A stretch of DNA of 64,000 nucleotides from Poindextera sp035294785 (GTDB taxonomy: Bacteria > Pseudomonadota > Alphaproteobacteria > Caulobacterales > Caulobacteraceae), in the NCBI GenBank assembly GCA_035294785.1, contig DATGKF010000140.1:19181-83180 (forward strand). The letters are read 5' to 3'. This document shows, in pieces, positions 16,616-24,761 of the stretch. Each line of letters starts with the position of its first letter. Position 1 is the first letter of the stretch. A program made the position numbers and the translations under genes. Below the pieces are notes generated by a model that saw nothing but the letters and a program-made list of their open reading frames with translations, was not told where the DNA came from and searched no databases.

Positions 16616-17689
16616 CTACGGCTCGACCACGATTTTCACCTGGCTCTCCGGGTCGGCCAGCCGCTCGAAGGCGTCGGCGACGCCGTCCAGGCCCACCGCG
16701 TCCGTGATCACCGGGCCGACGTCGATCACGCCATCGGCGATCTGGCCGAGCGTGCCGGCGAACTCCTCGGGCGTGTAGCCGAGCACGAAGCGGAAATCGA
16801 TCTGCTTGGTGATAGCCAGGAAGGGCTCGATGGTGTCGGGGTCCATGCAGACGCCGGCGACGACGATCTGGGCGCCCGACGGCGCCGCTTCGATGAGGCT
16901 CTGGATCACCCCGGGCACGCCGACACACTCGAAGATGATCGCCCGCTTCACCGGTCGGCCGGCGGCGCGCGCCATCATCTGTTCGAGGCCGTTCACCGGC
17001 ACGCCCATGTCGGACCATTTGGCGTGCGGCGACTCCGCCGCCGGATCGACGACGATGTCGGCCCCCATGCGCTCGGCCATCTTGCGCCGCGCCGGCGAGA
17101 AGTCGGCCGCGGTCACCGGCCCGAACCCCTTGGCCTTCAGCCCGGCGATGATCGCCAGCCCGACCGGTCCGCAACCGATGACGAGGGCGGCGGCCGGCTC
17201 GTCCAGCGCCGCGCGGGCGACCGCGTGGGCGCCGACCGCGAACGGCTCGGTCATCGCCGCCTGGCGATCCGAGAGGCCGTTCGGAACCGCGATCAGCAAC
17301 GGCTCGGCCAGCAGCATCCGCTCGGCGAACCCGCCGGGATAGTCGTTCGAATAGCCGATCGAGGTCATGCCGGCCGCGCCCGGCAGGATCGGCATGGCGA
17401 CGACGCGCGCGCCAACCTTCAGCGGCTTGGCCGAGCCGGGGCCATAGTCCAGCACCTCGGCGCAGAACTCATGCCCGAAGACGACGCCGCCCTTGGGATC
17501 CATCCCGCGGCCGATCGAGCCGGCCCGGCGCCCCAGGGCGGCCATCTGGTCGATGTGGTGCAGCGCATGCAGGTCCGACCCGCAGATGCCGCACGACAGC
17601 GTCTTGACCAGCACCTGCCCGGCCGCGGGCTCGAGCTCGGCGATCTCCTCGCAGGTCAGCTTGCCCTGACGGGCGACGACGGCGCGCAT
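16616..17689 (-). CDS. Zinc-dependent alcohol dehydrogenase (MDR family)
   Basis: 357 residues from ATG 17689, chosen for the AAGGAGG upstream; the longer ORF has no site. MDR-type dehydrogenase: SCGICGSDLHALHH zinc/catalytic Cys region near residue 33, GHEFCAEV near 77, a Rossmann VIGCGPVGLAII near 173, and substrate-domain C-terminus. The four-cysteine structural zinc loop seen in liver-type ADHs is not evident. It oxidises an alcohol or polyol with NAD(P); threonine or sorbitol-like substrates are possible, not decided. It stands alone, with the divergent gene at 17839. Confidence 0.83.
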   Translation of the reverse strand: MRAVVARQGKLTCEEIAELEPAAGQVLVKTLSCGICGSDLHALHHIDQMAALGRRAGSIGRGMDPKGGVVFGHEFCAEVLDYGPGSAKPLKVGARVVAMPILPGAAGMTSIGYSNDYPGGFAERMLLAEPLLIAVPNGLSDRQAAMTEPFAVGAHAVARAALDEPAAALVIGCGPVGLAIIAGLKAKGFGPVTAADFSPARRKMAERMGADIVVDPAAESPHAKWSDMGVPVNGLEQMMARAAGRPVKRAIIFECVGVPGVIQSLIEAAPSGAQIVVAGVCMDPDTIEPFLAITKQIDFRFVLGYTPEEFAGTLGQIADGVIDVGPVITDAVGLDGVADAFERLADPESQVKIVVEP

Positions 17690-17838
17690 CGTGCCTCCTT
17701 CTTCAACCTGGAACCCGGGCCTCTTTCTTTGTCTGTTGCCACCTCCGCCTCGTTCCCGAAAGGGACTCGTGTGGGCGCCGCGGCGAAACGCTCTGTTTGC
17801 GAAAGCGCGCGATAACCGGCCGCTGCGAGGGAGCGACC

Positions 17839-18957
17839 ATGACGAGCCTGATCGACCGCTACCACGCCGGCGAGTGCGCACCGGTCTGGGCCGAGCTCAT
17901 GGCGCTGGGCGCGGCGGTGTACGAGGCGCCCCACGCCGAGCCGGCATGGGCGGTGGCGCGCGAGACCATGCGGCGCGCGCGCTCGAACCTGGACGCCCTG
18001 ATCGAGCGGCTGGATGGCCTCGGCTATCAGTTCTGGGACGGCGTGCAGGGCCCCACGCGCGGTCCGCGGCGCGCGGTGACCTTCGGCGAGCGACGACTGG
18101 AGGCCGCCAGCACCGACGCGTTGCTCGGCGAGATGTTCCAGGAGGCGCGCGCCCTGCCCGCCTCGGCTCTCACAGGCGTGATGGTCGAGCAGCTGCACAA
18201 CATCTACCGCACCGCCGTCTGGCCCTGGCAGGACACCGCCCAGCTTGTCAAAGGCGTCCGGCTGCCGGCCGACGCGGCGGCGACTAGCGCCTTCGAACAG
18301 GCCAAGCGCTCGCCCCCGGTCGAGGTCGCCACATCGCAGCTCGGCGAACTCGAGCGCCTCTGCGCCGCGTCCGTCGAAGCGCTCTCAGACGCCTGGAAAG
18401 CCCGCCAGTCGGCTCAACCCGCACCGACGATCGACCATCGCACCGACGCCAAGGTCTGGCGCCAGCCGCGCAAGAAAGACCTCGCCCTGCTCGCCCGCAT
18501 CGAGAAGGCCGGCCCGACGCTGCCGCTGGCGCTGCGCGCCTGGATCGAGGAGGTGGGCGGCGTCTGCCTGGCCGGCAGCCACCCGGACCTCTGCTTCTGG
18601 GAGGACGCGGCCTTTCCGGGCATCTATGCCGATCCGCTGATGGCGGCGATCGACCTCTCCGAGATCGAGGCCTGGGCCAGCGACGGCCGCAAAGGCGCGC
18701 TCGACGTGGTCGTGGGATGGGACGCCCGTGCGAAGGCGCGGCTGACGATCGAGGACCGGGAACTGGACGACGGCTACGCGGTTTCGCTGCCGGCCGCCGC
18801 GGCCGACGCCGCCCTTTCCGGCGACGCGCCCGGCGCGACCTTCGTCGGCTATCTTCGTCAGGCGTTTCGCTGGGGCGGCTTCCCCGGCTGGACGGGCCGA
18901 GCCGACGCGCCGAGCGCCCTGATCGACCAGCTCACCCGCGACCTCGCGCCGATCTAG
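17839..18957 (+). CDS. Uncharacterised protein with possible SMI1/KNR4-like C-terminal part
   Basis: 372 residues from ATG 17839 (GAGGGAG upstream). The N-terminal half is helical with Trp-rich segments (HAEPAWAVARETMRRARSN, RTAVWPWQDTAQL). A linker rich in Ala and Pro follows, and the C-terminal half (from about residue 210) begins LALLARIEKAGPTLPLALR then AWIEEVGGVCLAG, which resembles the start of SMI1/KNR4-type domains (LPxxLRxFxxxxGG). Those domains occur in toxin immunity proteins but also in many housekeeping contexts. No toxin gene is adjacent. Function unknown. Confidence 0.55.
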   Translation: MTSLIDRYHAGECAPVWAELMALGAAVYEAPHAEPAWAVARETMRRARSNLDALIERLDGLGYQFWDGVQGPTRGPRRAVTFGERRLEAASTDALLGEMFQEARALPASALTGVMVEQLHNIYRTAVWPWQDTAQLVKGVRLPADAAATSAFEQAKRSPPVEVATSQLGELERLCAASVEALSDAWKARQSAQPAPTIDHRTDAKVWRQPRKKDLALLARIEKAGPTLPLALRAWIEEVGGVCLAGSHPDLCFWEDAAFPGIYADPLMAAIDLSEIEAWASDGRKGALDVVVGWDARAKARLTIEDRELDDGYAVSLPAAAADAALSGDAPGATFVGYLRQAFRWGGFPGWTGRADAPSALIDQLTRDLAPI

Positions 18958-18983
18958 CCCAAGGGCTCGCGGGCCTCACGCCG

Positions 18984-19751
18984 TCAGTTGGCCAGCGGCT
19001 CGACCGCCGCGCCGCAGATGCGGACCGACCCGTCCGTCTCCAGCCCGAGCGCCCGGGCCCTGGCCAGCACCGCATCGCGGTCGTTCACGACGATGCCGAA
19101 GCCGACCACGCCGCTCCCGTCCGCATCCACAGGTTCGACGAAGCGGATGACGCCGGGATCGAGGGCGAGCTCCAGGCGGTCGCCGACACGGGCGACCGGC
19201 TTGCCCAGCAGCATCGACCAGCGCTCGGCCGCCGCGACCGGGTCCTTCGCCTGCATGGCGACCCAAGGGATGCCGAGGCTGACCTCGCTCTCCTGCTCGC
19301 GCCAATGCTCGCCGGCCGCCGGCCAGTCGCTCTTCTGCGCGCGCCAGTCCTGATCGCCTTCGACGCTCTCGATCGACAGCAGCACGCCGGCCGCGTCGGC
19401 CGGATGCACATGGGTGAAGTGGTAGGGCCGGCCATCCTGGTTGCGGGCGACGATGCGCACGCCCGCCGCCTCGAGCCGCGCGCGGTGCTCGTAGCTCTCG
19501 GCATCCTGCAGGATGATCATGTAACCGGCGTCGCCGCCGCGCCGGGCGAGATACCGCGCGCCGGAGGCGTCGGGCCGATGCGGCTCCAGCACCTCCAGGA
19601 ACTCGCCCCCGACCGGAAAGACCACGTTGGTCAGGCCGAAGACGTCGACGCCTGGATCGTGATGGCCCTCCTTCAGGCCGAACACCTGCTGCAGCGCGGC
19701 GACCACCGGAGCGTTCCGATGCGCGATCAGCGCGACCTGGCGAAGGCGCAC
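18984..19751 (-). CDS. VOC/glyoxalase-like domain protein
   Basis: About 255 residues. The most likely start is the GTG at 19751, six bases after the stop of the CoA-transferase gene; no ATG is available before the conserved VALIAHRNAPVVAALQQVFGL start. The sequence fits the Glyoxalase_3-type vicinal oxygen chelate fold with two halves: VFPVGGEFLEVLEP and GYMIILQDAESYEHRARLEAAG in the first, GIPWVAMQAKDPVAAAERW and LELALDPGVIRFVEP in the second. Last gene of the minus-strand acyl-CoA operon. Substrate unknown; it may isomerise or detoxify a pathway intermediate. Confidence 0.7.
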   Translation of the reverse strand: MRLRQVALIAHRNAPVVAALQQVFGLKEGHHDPGVDVFGLTNVVFPVGGEFLEVLEPHRPDASGARYLARRGGDAGYMIILQDAESYEHRARLEAAGVRIVARNQDGRPYHFTHVHPADAAGVLLSIESVEGDQDWRAQKSDWPAAGEHWREQESEVSLGIPWVAMQAKDPVAAAERWSMLLGKPVARVGDRLELALDPGVIRFVEPVDADGSGVVGFGIVVNDRDAVLARARALGLETDGSVRICGAAVEPLAN

Positions 19752-19756
19752 CCGCC

Positions 19757-20983
19757 CTACTCCGCCACGTCGTGTTCGGCGATCTCGGCCAGGATCTCGT
19801 CGGTGTGCTCGCCCATGCGCGGCGGGTGGCGGCGCACGTTGGCCGGCGAGGCGGAGTATTTGATCGGCGGCTTCATGCCCACATAGGCGCCGGCTTCCGG
19901 GTGCTCGTAGCGCTCGAAGAAGCCGACGGCGGCCAGGTGCGGGTCGTTCGGCAGGTCGTCCAGCGCGTTCATCTTCACCACCGGGATCTGCAGCGGCTTC
20001 AGGAGCTCGAGCCACTCGGCCGTCGTCTTGGTCCGCGTGACCTGGTCGACCAGGCCATAGAGCTCGCGCACATGGTGCAGGCGGGTGGCGTAGTCGGCGA
20101 AGCGCGGGTCGGCGCCCAGCGTGTCCTTCCAGCCGGCGATCTCGAAGAACTGGTCCCACTGCTGGTCGGTGTAGGGCAAAAGGCCGATGTAGCCGTCCTT
20201 GGTCGGGAACGGCTTGCGCGTCGGATTGACCACGCGCGGATAGCCCCACTGGCCGGTCGGCGGATCGTACACGTGGCCGAAGAAGTGCTCCGCCAGATTG
20301 AAGCTGGTGACGCACTCCAGCATCGGCACCTCGACGAACTGGCCCTCGCCGGTCTTCTGCTTGTGGAACAGCGCCGCCAGCACCGCCTGGCTCATGAAGA
20401 GGCCCGAGACCTTGTCGGCGATGAGCGATGGGAGAAGCCGCGGCTCCTCGCGCCCGTCGGTGCGCGGCAACAGGTCCGCGAGGCCCGAGGCCGACTGCAC
20501 CAGATCGTCGTAGGCCGGCTCGCCCGCGTACGGTCCGTCGGCGCCATAGCCCGCGCCGTGCACATAGACGATGTCGGGCTTGATTGCCTTCACCGCCTCG
20601 TAGTCGAGCCCCAGCCGCTTCATGCCCTCGTAGCGCACGGAGGTGGTGAAGACGTCCGCGGTCTTGACCAGCCGCGCCAGCGCCGCCTTGGCCTTCTCCT
20701 GCCGCAGGTCCAGGAGCACCGAGCGCTTGTTGCGGTTGATGGTCATGAAGATGGGGCCGAGCCCATGACGGCCGGCGTCGCCTGGCGGGATGCCCGCCCA
20801 GCGCATGATGTCGCCGCCGTCGCCGCGCCGCCCGCCGGGGAACTCGACCTTGATCACGTCGGCGCCCAGGTCGCCCAGCATCTGCGTCGCGTAGGCGCCG
20901 AAGACGACGCTGGTCAGGTCGACGATGCGGACGCCTTTCAGCGGTCCCGTGGCCTCCTTGGCGAGCTTGGCGGCCTTCGTCAT
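19757..20983 (-). CDS. CaiB/BaiF family CoA transferase (class III)
   Basis: 408 residues from ATG 20983. Class III CoA transferase: LKGVRIVDLTSVVFGAYATQ at the N-terminus, LGDLGADVIKVEFPGG near 37, and PAYDDLVQSASGLADL near 165-180, whose Asp is the expected nucleophile forming an aspartyl-CoA thioester. These enzymes move CoA between carboxylic acids and acyl-CoAs. The start overlaps the stop of the hydrolase gene as ATGA, so the two are translationally coupled. Its place in an operon with an ACAD and a crotonase-fold protein suggests activation of an organic acid for degradation. Confidence 0.88.
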   Translation of the reverse strand: MTKAAKLAKEATGPLKGVRIVDLTSVVFGAYATQMLGDLGADVIKVEFPGGRRGDGGDIMRWAGIPPGDAGRHGLGPIFMTINRNKRSVLLDLRQEKAKAALARLVKTADVFTTSVRYEGMKRLGLDYEAVKAIKPDIVYVHGAGYGADGPYAGEPAYDDLVQSASGLADLLPRTDGREEPRLLPSLIADKVSGLFMSQAVLAALFHKQKTGEGQFVEVPMLECVTSFNLAEHFFGHVYDPPTGQWGYPRVVNPTRKPFPTKDGYIGLLPYTDQQWDQFFEIAGWKDTLGADPRFADYATRLHHVRELYGLVDQVTRTKTTAEWLELLKPLQIPVVKMNALDDLPNDPHLAAVGFFERYEHPEAGAYVGMKPPIKYSASPANVRRHPPRMGEHTDEILAEIAEHDVAE

Positions 20984-21753
20984 GCGTGCGCTTCCAGGCC
21001 GCCGAGGAAGTCGAGAACCGCGCGGTTGAACGCCTCGGGCTGGTCGATGTTGGCGGCGTGGCCGGCGTCCGGGATCACCACCTTCTTCGCGCCGGGGATC
21101 TTCGCGGCCATGTAGTCGGACGCCGCCAGGAAGGGCGTGTCGTTCGCCCCGACCACGACCAGCGCGGGGGCGGAGATCGTCGGCAGCGAGTTCATCACCG
21201 CCGCGTCGCGCTGGGTCAGCATGCCGCGCGCGGCCTTCGCCAGGCCGTCGGCGGAGCGGTGCCGCACCGCCCGCACCTCGGCCGAGGCGTTCGCCAGCAT
21301 GCCCAGCCCCTCTTTTTCGAACCGTTCGGCCCGGGCGATCGATGTCTTGTTCCAGCCGGCGCGCGCCTCGTCGTTGCGATAGCCTGGGCCGGTGTCGAAG
21401 ATCAGCAGCGCCGCCACGCGGTCCGGGTGCGCGCGGTTGAAGGCGAGCGACATGTAGCCGCCCAGCGAGAGGCCGCCGACGATCGCCTTCTCAGCGCCCA
21501 CGTGGTCGAGCAGGGCGGCCATGTCAGCGACGGTGGCCTCCTCGGTGTAGGCGCCCTGGTCTTCGGGATAATCGCTGTCGCCATGGCCGCGCATGTCCCA
21601 GATGACCAGCTTGTGCGCCTTCGACAGCGGCTCGATCTGACCCTTCCACATGCCGCTCGACGAGGAATAGCCGTGGCTGAGCAGGATCACCGGGCCGCTC
21701 TGCCCGTGCACCTCGTAGTAGAGCTCGACCCCGTCGCGGTTCAGCTTGGGCAT
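20980..21753 (-). CDS. Alpha/beta-fold hydrolase
   Basis: 257 residues from ATG 21753. Hydrolase motifs: VILLSHGYSSSSGMW oxyanion region near residue 24, GGLSLGGYMSLAFN with the nucleophile Ser (G-L-S-L-G) near 94, and an acid/His pair with PDAGHAANIDQP near 230-240. It resembles the 3-oxoadipate enol-lactonase/esterase group. No signal peptide, so cytoplasmic. It sits between the crotonase-fold gene (across a 210-bp REPIN-like spacer) and the CoA transferase. Confidence 0.83.
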   Translation of the reverse strand: MPKLNRDGVELYYEVHGQSGPVILLSHGYSSSSGMWKGQIEPLSKAHKLVIWDMRGHGDSDYPEDQGAYTEEATVADMAALLDHVGAEKAIVGGLSLGGYMSLAFNRAHPDRVAALLIFDTGPGYRNDEARAGWNKTSIARAERFEKEGLGMLANASAEVRAVRHRSADGLAKAARGMLTQRDAAVMNSLPTISAPALVVVGANDTPFLAASDYMAAKIPGAKKVVIPDAGHAANIDQPEAFNRAVLDFLGGLEAHA

Positions 21754-21791
21754 TCGCGTTTCCTCTGCTTCCGGTTCTTATTCAATACCGC

Positions 21792-21906
21792 TCATCCCCG
21801 CGAAAGCGGGGACCCAGGCTTTTTGTGTTGTTGACTGCTTGGTCAGCCTTCGGAGGTTCAGATTCAGCAACGAAAAACGCCTGGGTCCCCGCTTTCGCGG
21901 GGATGA
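21792..21906. repeat. REPIN-like inverted pair of palindromic repeats
   Basis: Two identical 28-bp units lie in opposite orientation, at 21792-21819 and 21879-21906, 59 bases apart. Each unit starts TCATCCCCGCGAAAGCGGGG and ends ACCCAGGC on the reading strand of the left copy, and contains the internal hairpin CCCCGC-GAAA-GCGGGG. This head-to-head layout with an unrelated spacer is that of REPINs, mobilised by RAYT-type transposases in other bacteria. It occupies the only wide gap (21754-21963) inside the acyl-CoA operon. Confidence 0.75.
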
Positions 21907-21963
21907 TCGGGATGGGGGAACCGCCACCTCCTTGCGTTCGCGCTGGCTCATCTAGTCTGGACC

Positions 21964-22755
21964 TTAAGCGCCGACGAAGGCGCCGGGGCGGCGTTCGGAA
22001 ACGGCGCGGACGCCCTCGCGATAGTCGGCCGTCTTGCGCAGCCAGGACTGTTCGACGAACTCGTGGTCGGTCATCGCCCGCACCGCCTCGGCCAGGCCCT
22101 TGCGCAGCGTGGCGCGGGTCGACTGGACGGCCAGCGGCGCGTTCTCGGCGATCTCGCGCGCGAGGCGAAGGGCGGCGGGCCGGAGCTCGTCCAACGGGAC
22201 GAGATCGTCGGCGAGGCCGATGGCCACGGCCTCCTCGCCCGGCACGCGGCGGCCGGTCTGCATCATCAGCGCCGCCTTCTGCAGCCCGATCAGCCGCGGC
22301 AGCGTGTGCGAAAGGCCGAAGCCCGGGTGGAAGCCCAGCTTGACGAAGTTGGCGGCGAAGCGCGCCTCCGGCGCGGCGATGCGGAAATCGGCGACCAGCG
22401 CGAGGCCGAGGCCCGCGCCCACCGCCGCGCCCTGCACGGCGGCCACGATCGGTTTTTTGTTGGAGAACAGCCTGACCGCCTCGTCGTAGAGCGGGTTGCC
22501 GCTCACGGCGGCGTCCGAGACGCCCGACTGCGCCGCGCTCTGCGGGGTGACCAGATCGGCCCCGCCACAAAAGACGCGTCCGGCGGTGGCGAGCACGATA
22601 CTCCGGCAGTCCTTCTCCTCGTCGAGGTCGACGAGCGCGTCGGCCAGGTCGCGCATCAAATCGACGCTGACATGATTGTTCGGCGGCCGGTCGACCTCGA
22701 CCAGCGCCACATGCCCGTCGAGCGCGACGGAAACGTCGCCGTACTTGGACTTCAT
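21964..22755 (-). CDS. Crotonase-fold protein (enoyl-CoA hydratase/isomerase family)
   Basis: 263 residues from ATG 22755, overlapping the ACAD stop as ATGA. The oxyanion-hole segments VFCGGADL near residue 68 and GAAVGAGLGLALVADFRIA near 108-125 are clear. However, the two glutamates that catalyse hydration in rat mitochondrial ECH (E144, E164) align here with Phe in ANFVKLG and Leu/Met in KAALMMQTG. It may therefore be an isomerase, thioesterase or decarboxylase rather than a hydratase. Its neighbours point to acyl-CoA catabolism. Confidence 0.83.
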   Translation of the reverse strand: MKSKYGDVSVALDGHVALVEVDRPPNNHVSVDLMRDLADALVDLDEEKDCRSIVLATAGRVFCGGADLVTPQSAAQSGVSDAAVSGNPLYDEAVRLFSNKKPIVAAVQGAAVGAGLGLALVADFRIAAPEARFAANFVKLGFHPGFGLSHTLPRLIGLQKAALMMQTGRRVPGEEAVAIGLADDLVPLDELRPAALRLAREIAENAPLAVQSTRATLRKGLAEAVRAMTDHEFVEQSWLRKTADYREGVRAVSERRPGAFVGA

Positions 22756-23918
22756 CGCCGTCCTCCCAAAAGCCTGCGGGCCACGTTCCAGGTGTGCACC
22801 TCGGTCGGACCCTCGTAGATGCGCATGATGCGCAGTTTCGCCGCCATCTGCTGCAGCGGCAGCTCGCGAGTCATGCCCATGGCGCCATAGGTCTGCATCG
22901 CGCGGTCGACGACCTCGGTGGCCATCTCGGTCGCATAGGCCTTGATCATCGACATCTCGAGCCGCACGTCGCGGCCCTGGTCCAGCTTCCAGGCGCAGTC
23001 GTAGGTCATCAGCCGCGCCGCGTGGATGCGGGTGGCGGCGTCGGCGATCCAGCCTTGGATCACTCCGCGCTCGGACAGCGGCAGGCCGAACGTCACCCGC
23101 TGCGGCGCATACTCGATCATCATGTCCAGCGCCCGCTGCGCCATGCCGATGGACCAGGCGGCCATCTGGATGCGGCGCGTGCCGAGCCGCAGCTGCATCG
23201 GCGCAAAGCCGTTGCCCTCGGTCCCCAAGAGCTTCCAGCCGGGCACGCGGCAGTCCTCGATGGCGATCTCGTAGGTCGTCGCGCCGCCCACCATCGGGAT
23301 GGCGCGCAGCACGTTGAAGCCGGGCGTGCCCTTGTCGACCAGGAAGGCGGAGATGCCGCCGCGAGAACGCTTCTCCCTGTCGGTCAGCGCCATCACGATG
23401 GTGAAGTCCGCGTCCGCCGCGCGGCTGATCCAGATTTTGCGCCCGTTGATCACCCAGTCGTCGCCGTCGCGTTCGGCGTGGGTGGTCATGCCGGCCGGAT
23501 CGCCGCCGGCGCCGGGCTCTGAAATGGCGATGGCCGATACGGTCTCGCCGCGCACGTAGGGCTCGAGATAGGCGACGCGCTGCTGGTCGTTCACCGTCGC
23601 CATCAGCATACGAAGGTTCGGCGAGTCCGGCGGCAGCGTGTAGGGCGTGACCGTCTTGCCCAGCTCCTCGTTGACGCCGATCAGCGCCACGGCCGGCAGG
23701 TCGGAGCCGCCGATGTCCTCCGGCGCGTCCAGGCCCCAGAGACCGAGTTCCTTCGATCGCGCGTCGATGCGGATGCGGTCGGCGTCGTCGATGCCGAGGC
23801 CCTTGCCCGCCGCCTCGCGCGCCAGGACGCCCGCTTCGAGCGGCATGAGCTCGTCGGCGACAAAGCGCGTGACGAGGTCCTTGAGCATGCGGTGCTCTTC
23901 GGCCAGCTCGAAGTCCAT
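22752..23918 (-). CDS. Acyl-CoA dehydrogenase
   Basis: 388 residues from ATG 23918, taken for its GGGAGGCGGC upstream rather than the 22-codon longer ORF. Complete ACAD of the ACAD11/long-substrate type: ISEPGAGGDPAGMTTHAER, INGRKIWISRAADADF, the FAD-contact RVTFGLPLSERGVIQ near 275, TYGAMGMTRELPL, and the catalytic loop RIYEGPTEVH. Unlike the four genes at 2.9-7.8 kb, it keeps all motifs in one chain and so is a normal homo-oligomeric enzyme. First gene of a five-gene minus-strand catabolic operon. Confidence 0.88.
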   Translation of the reverse strand: MDFELAEEHRMLKDLVTRFVADELMPLEAGVLAREAAGKGLGIDDADRIRIDARSKELGLWGLDAPEDIGGSDLPAVALIGVNEELGKTVTPYTLPPDSPNLRMLMATVNDQQRVAYLEPYVRGETVSAIAISEPGAGGDPAGMTTHAERDGDDWVINGRKIWISRAADADFTIVMALTDREKRSRGGISAFLVDKGTPGFNVLRAIPMVGGATTYEIAIEDCRVPGWKLLGTEGNGFAPMQLRLGTRRIQMAAWSIGMAQRALDMMIEYAPQRVTFGLPLSERGVIQGWIADAATRIHAARLMTYDCAWKLDQGRDVRLEMSMIKAYATEMATEVVDRAMQTYGAMGMTRELPLQQMAAKLRIMRIYEGPTEVHTWNVARRLLGGRR

Positions 23919-23983
23919 GCCGCCTCCCCGGGCTGGTCGCTCAAAGGCCGCCAACCTCGGATCGACTTGAGACTCAGACGGCA

Positions 23984-24001
23984 ACCGGCGTCAACGCGCC
24001 C
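23984..24001 (+). repeat. 18-bp direct repeat, left copy
   Basis: ACCGGCGTCAACGCGCCC occurs here and again at 24772-24789, flanking the lipoprotein gene at 24107-24742. The right copy codes for GALTPV at the C-terminus of the MFS exporter, and the left copy would read GALTPV in the same orientation before a TGA. Confidence 0.7.
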
Positions 24002-24106
24002 CCGCCGCTTCCGGCTGCCTCATGCTGCTTGCACGACGTCGCCCAATGGCGGAGCGTTGCGGCCACGCTTAGCCACCTGCCCAAGGCGACGATCGGCAGA
24101 CACAAG

Positions 24107-24742
24107 ATGAAGCCACAGTTCAGCCTCGCCGCCCTGCTCGCGGCCGTCGCGCTCGGCGCCTGCCATCGCGCGCCCGCGCCTGCGAACACGGCCACGCCCA
24201 GCGCCGCGCCGCCCGTGTCCACAGCCGCCGCGTCCGCCCCGGCCCCACCCGCCGGCGGCGAGACGCCCACGGCGTTCGTCACCCGCGTGCTCGCATCCTA
24301 TCAGCCGAACGGCCAGCAGTGGGCCAACACGGGCACCGAAGCCGCCGACGCAGCCCAGCAGGCGTGGCTGCAGAAATACGAAGCCGAGGTCTACGACCCG
24401 GATTTCCTGAAACTGGTCAACGACAACAGCCAGCTCGCGGCCGACAAGTCCGGCGGGATGGACCTCGACTACGACCCCTTCTGTCAGTGCCAGGGGGCCG
24501 GGGCGATCTATTCGGTGGTCTCGGCCCACGCCGACGGCGCCCGCTACGACGTGGTGGTCAAGAGCGACGAAAAGCAACAGGGGCCTTGGACCTTCGTGCT
24601 CACCCGGTCCGGGGCAGGCTGGCGCGTCTTCGACGTACTCGAGCAGACGGGCCGCTCCGTGCGCGCGACGCTGACCCAGCACAATGCCTGCCTGCGCGCC
24701 GCAAAGACCGAAACCGAGGGCGACAAGTGCGTCTCGAACTGA
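24107..24742 (+). CDS. Lipoprotein, possible DUF3828-like domain
   Basis: 211 residues from ATG 24107. A short signal peptide ends in ALGAC (lipobox, Cys ~17), then a Pro/Ala-rich linker to residue ~45. The globular part has AFVTRVLASYQPNG, MDLDYDPFCQCQGAG, and WTFVLTRSGAGWRVFDV, a cone-like alpha+beta layout reminiscent of DUF3828/YbjP-type proteins. Two Cys in FCQCQ and one in HNACLRAA and DKCVSN may pair. Envelope role unknown. It is convergent with the MFS gene and sits between two 18-bp repeats. Confidence 0.55.
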   Translation: MKPQFSLAALLAAVALGACHRAPAPANTATPSAAPPVSTAAASAPAPPAGGETPTAFVTRVLASYQPNGQQWANTGTEAADAAQQAWLQKYEAEVYDPDFLKLVNDNSQLAADKSGGMDLDYDPFCQCQGAGAIYSVVSAHADGARYDVVVKSDEKQQGPWTFVLTRSGAGWRVFDVLEQTGRSVRATLTQHNACLRAAKTETEGDKCVSN

Positions 24743-24761
24743 AGCCCGCGCTCCAGGCGGC

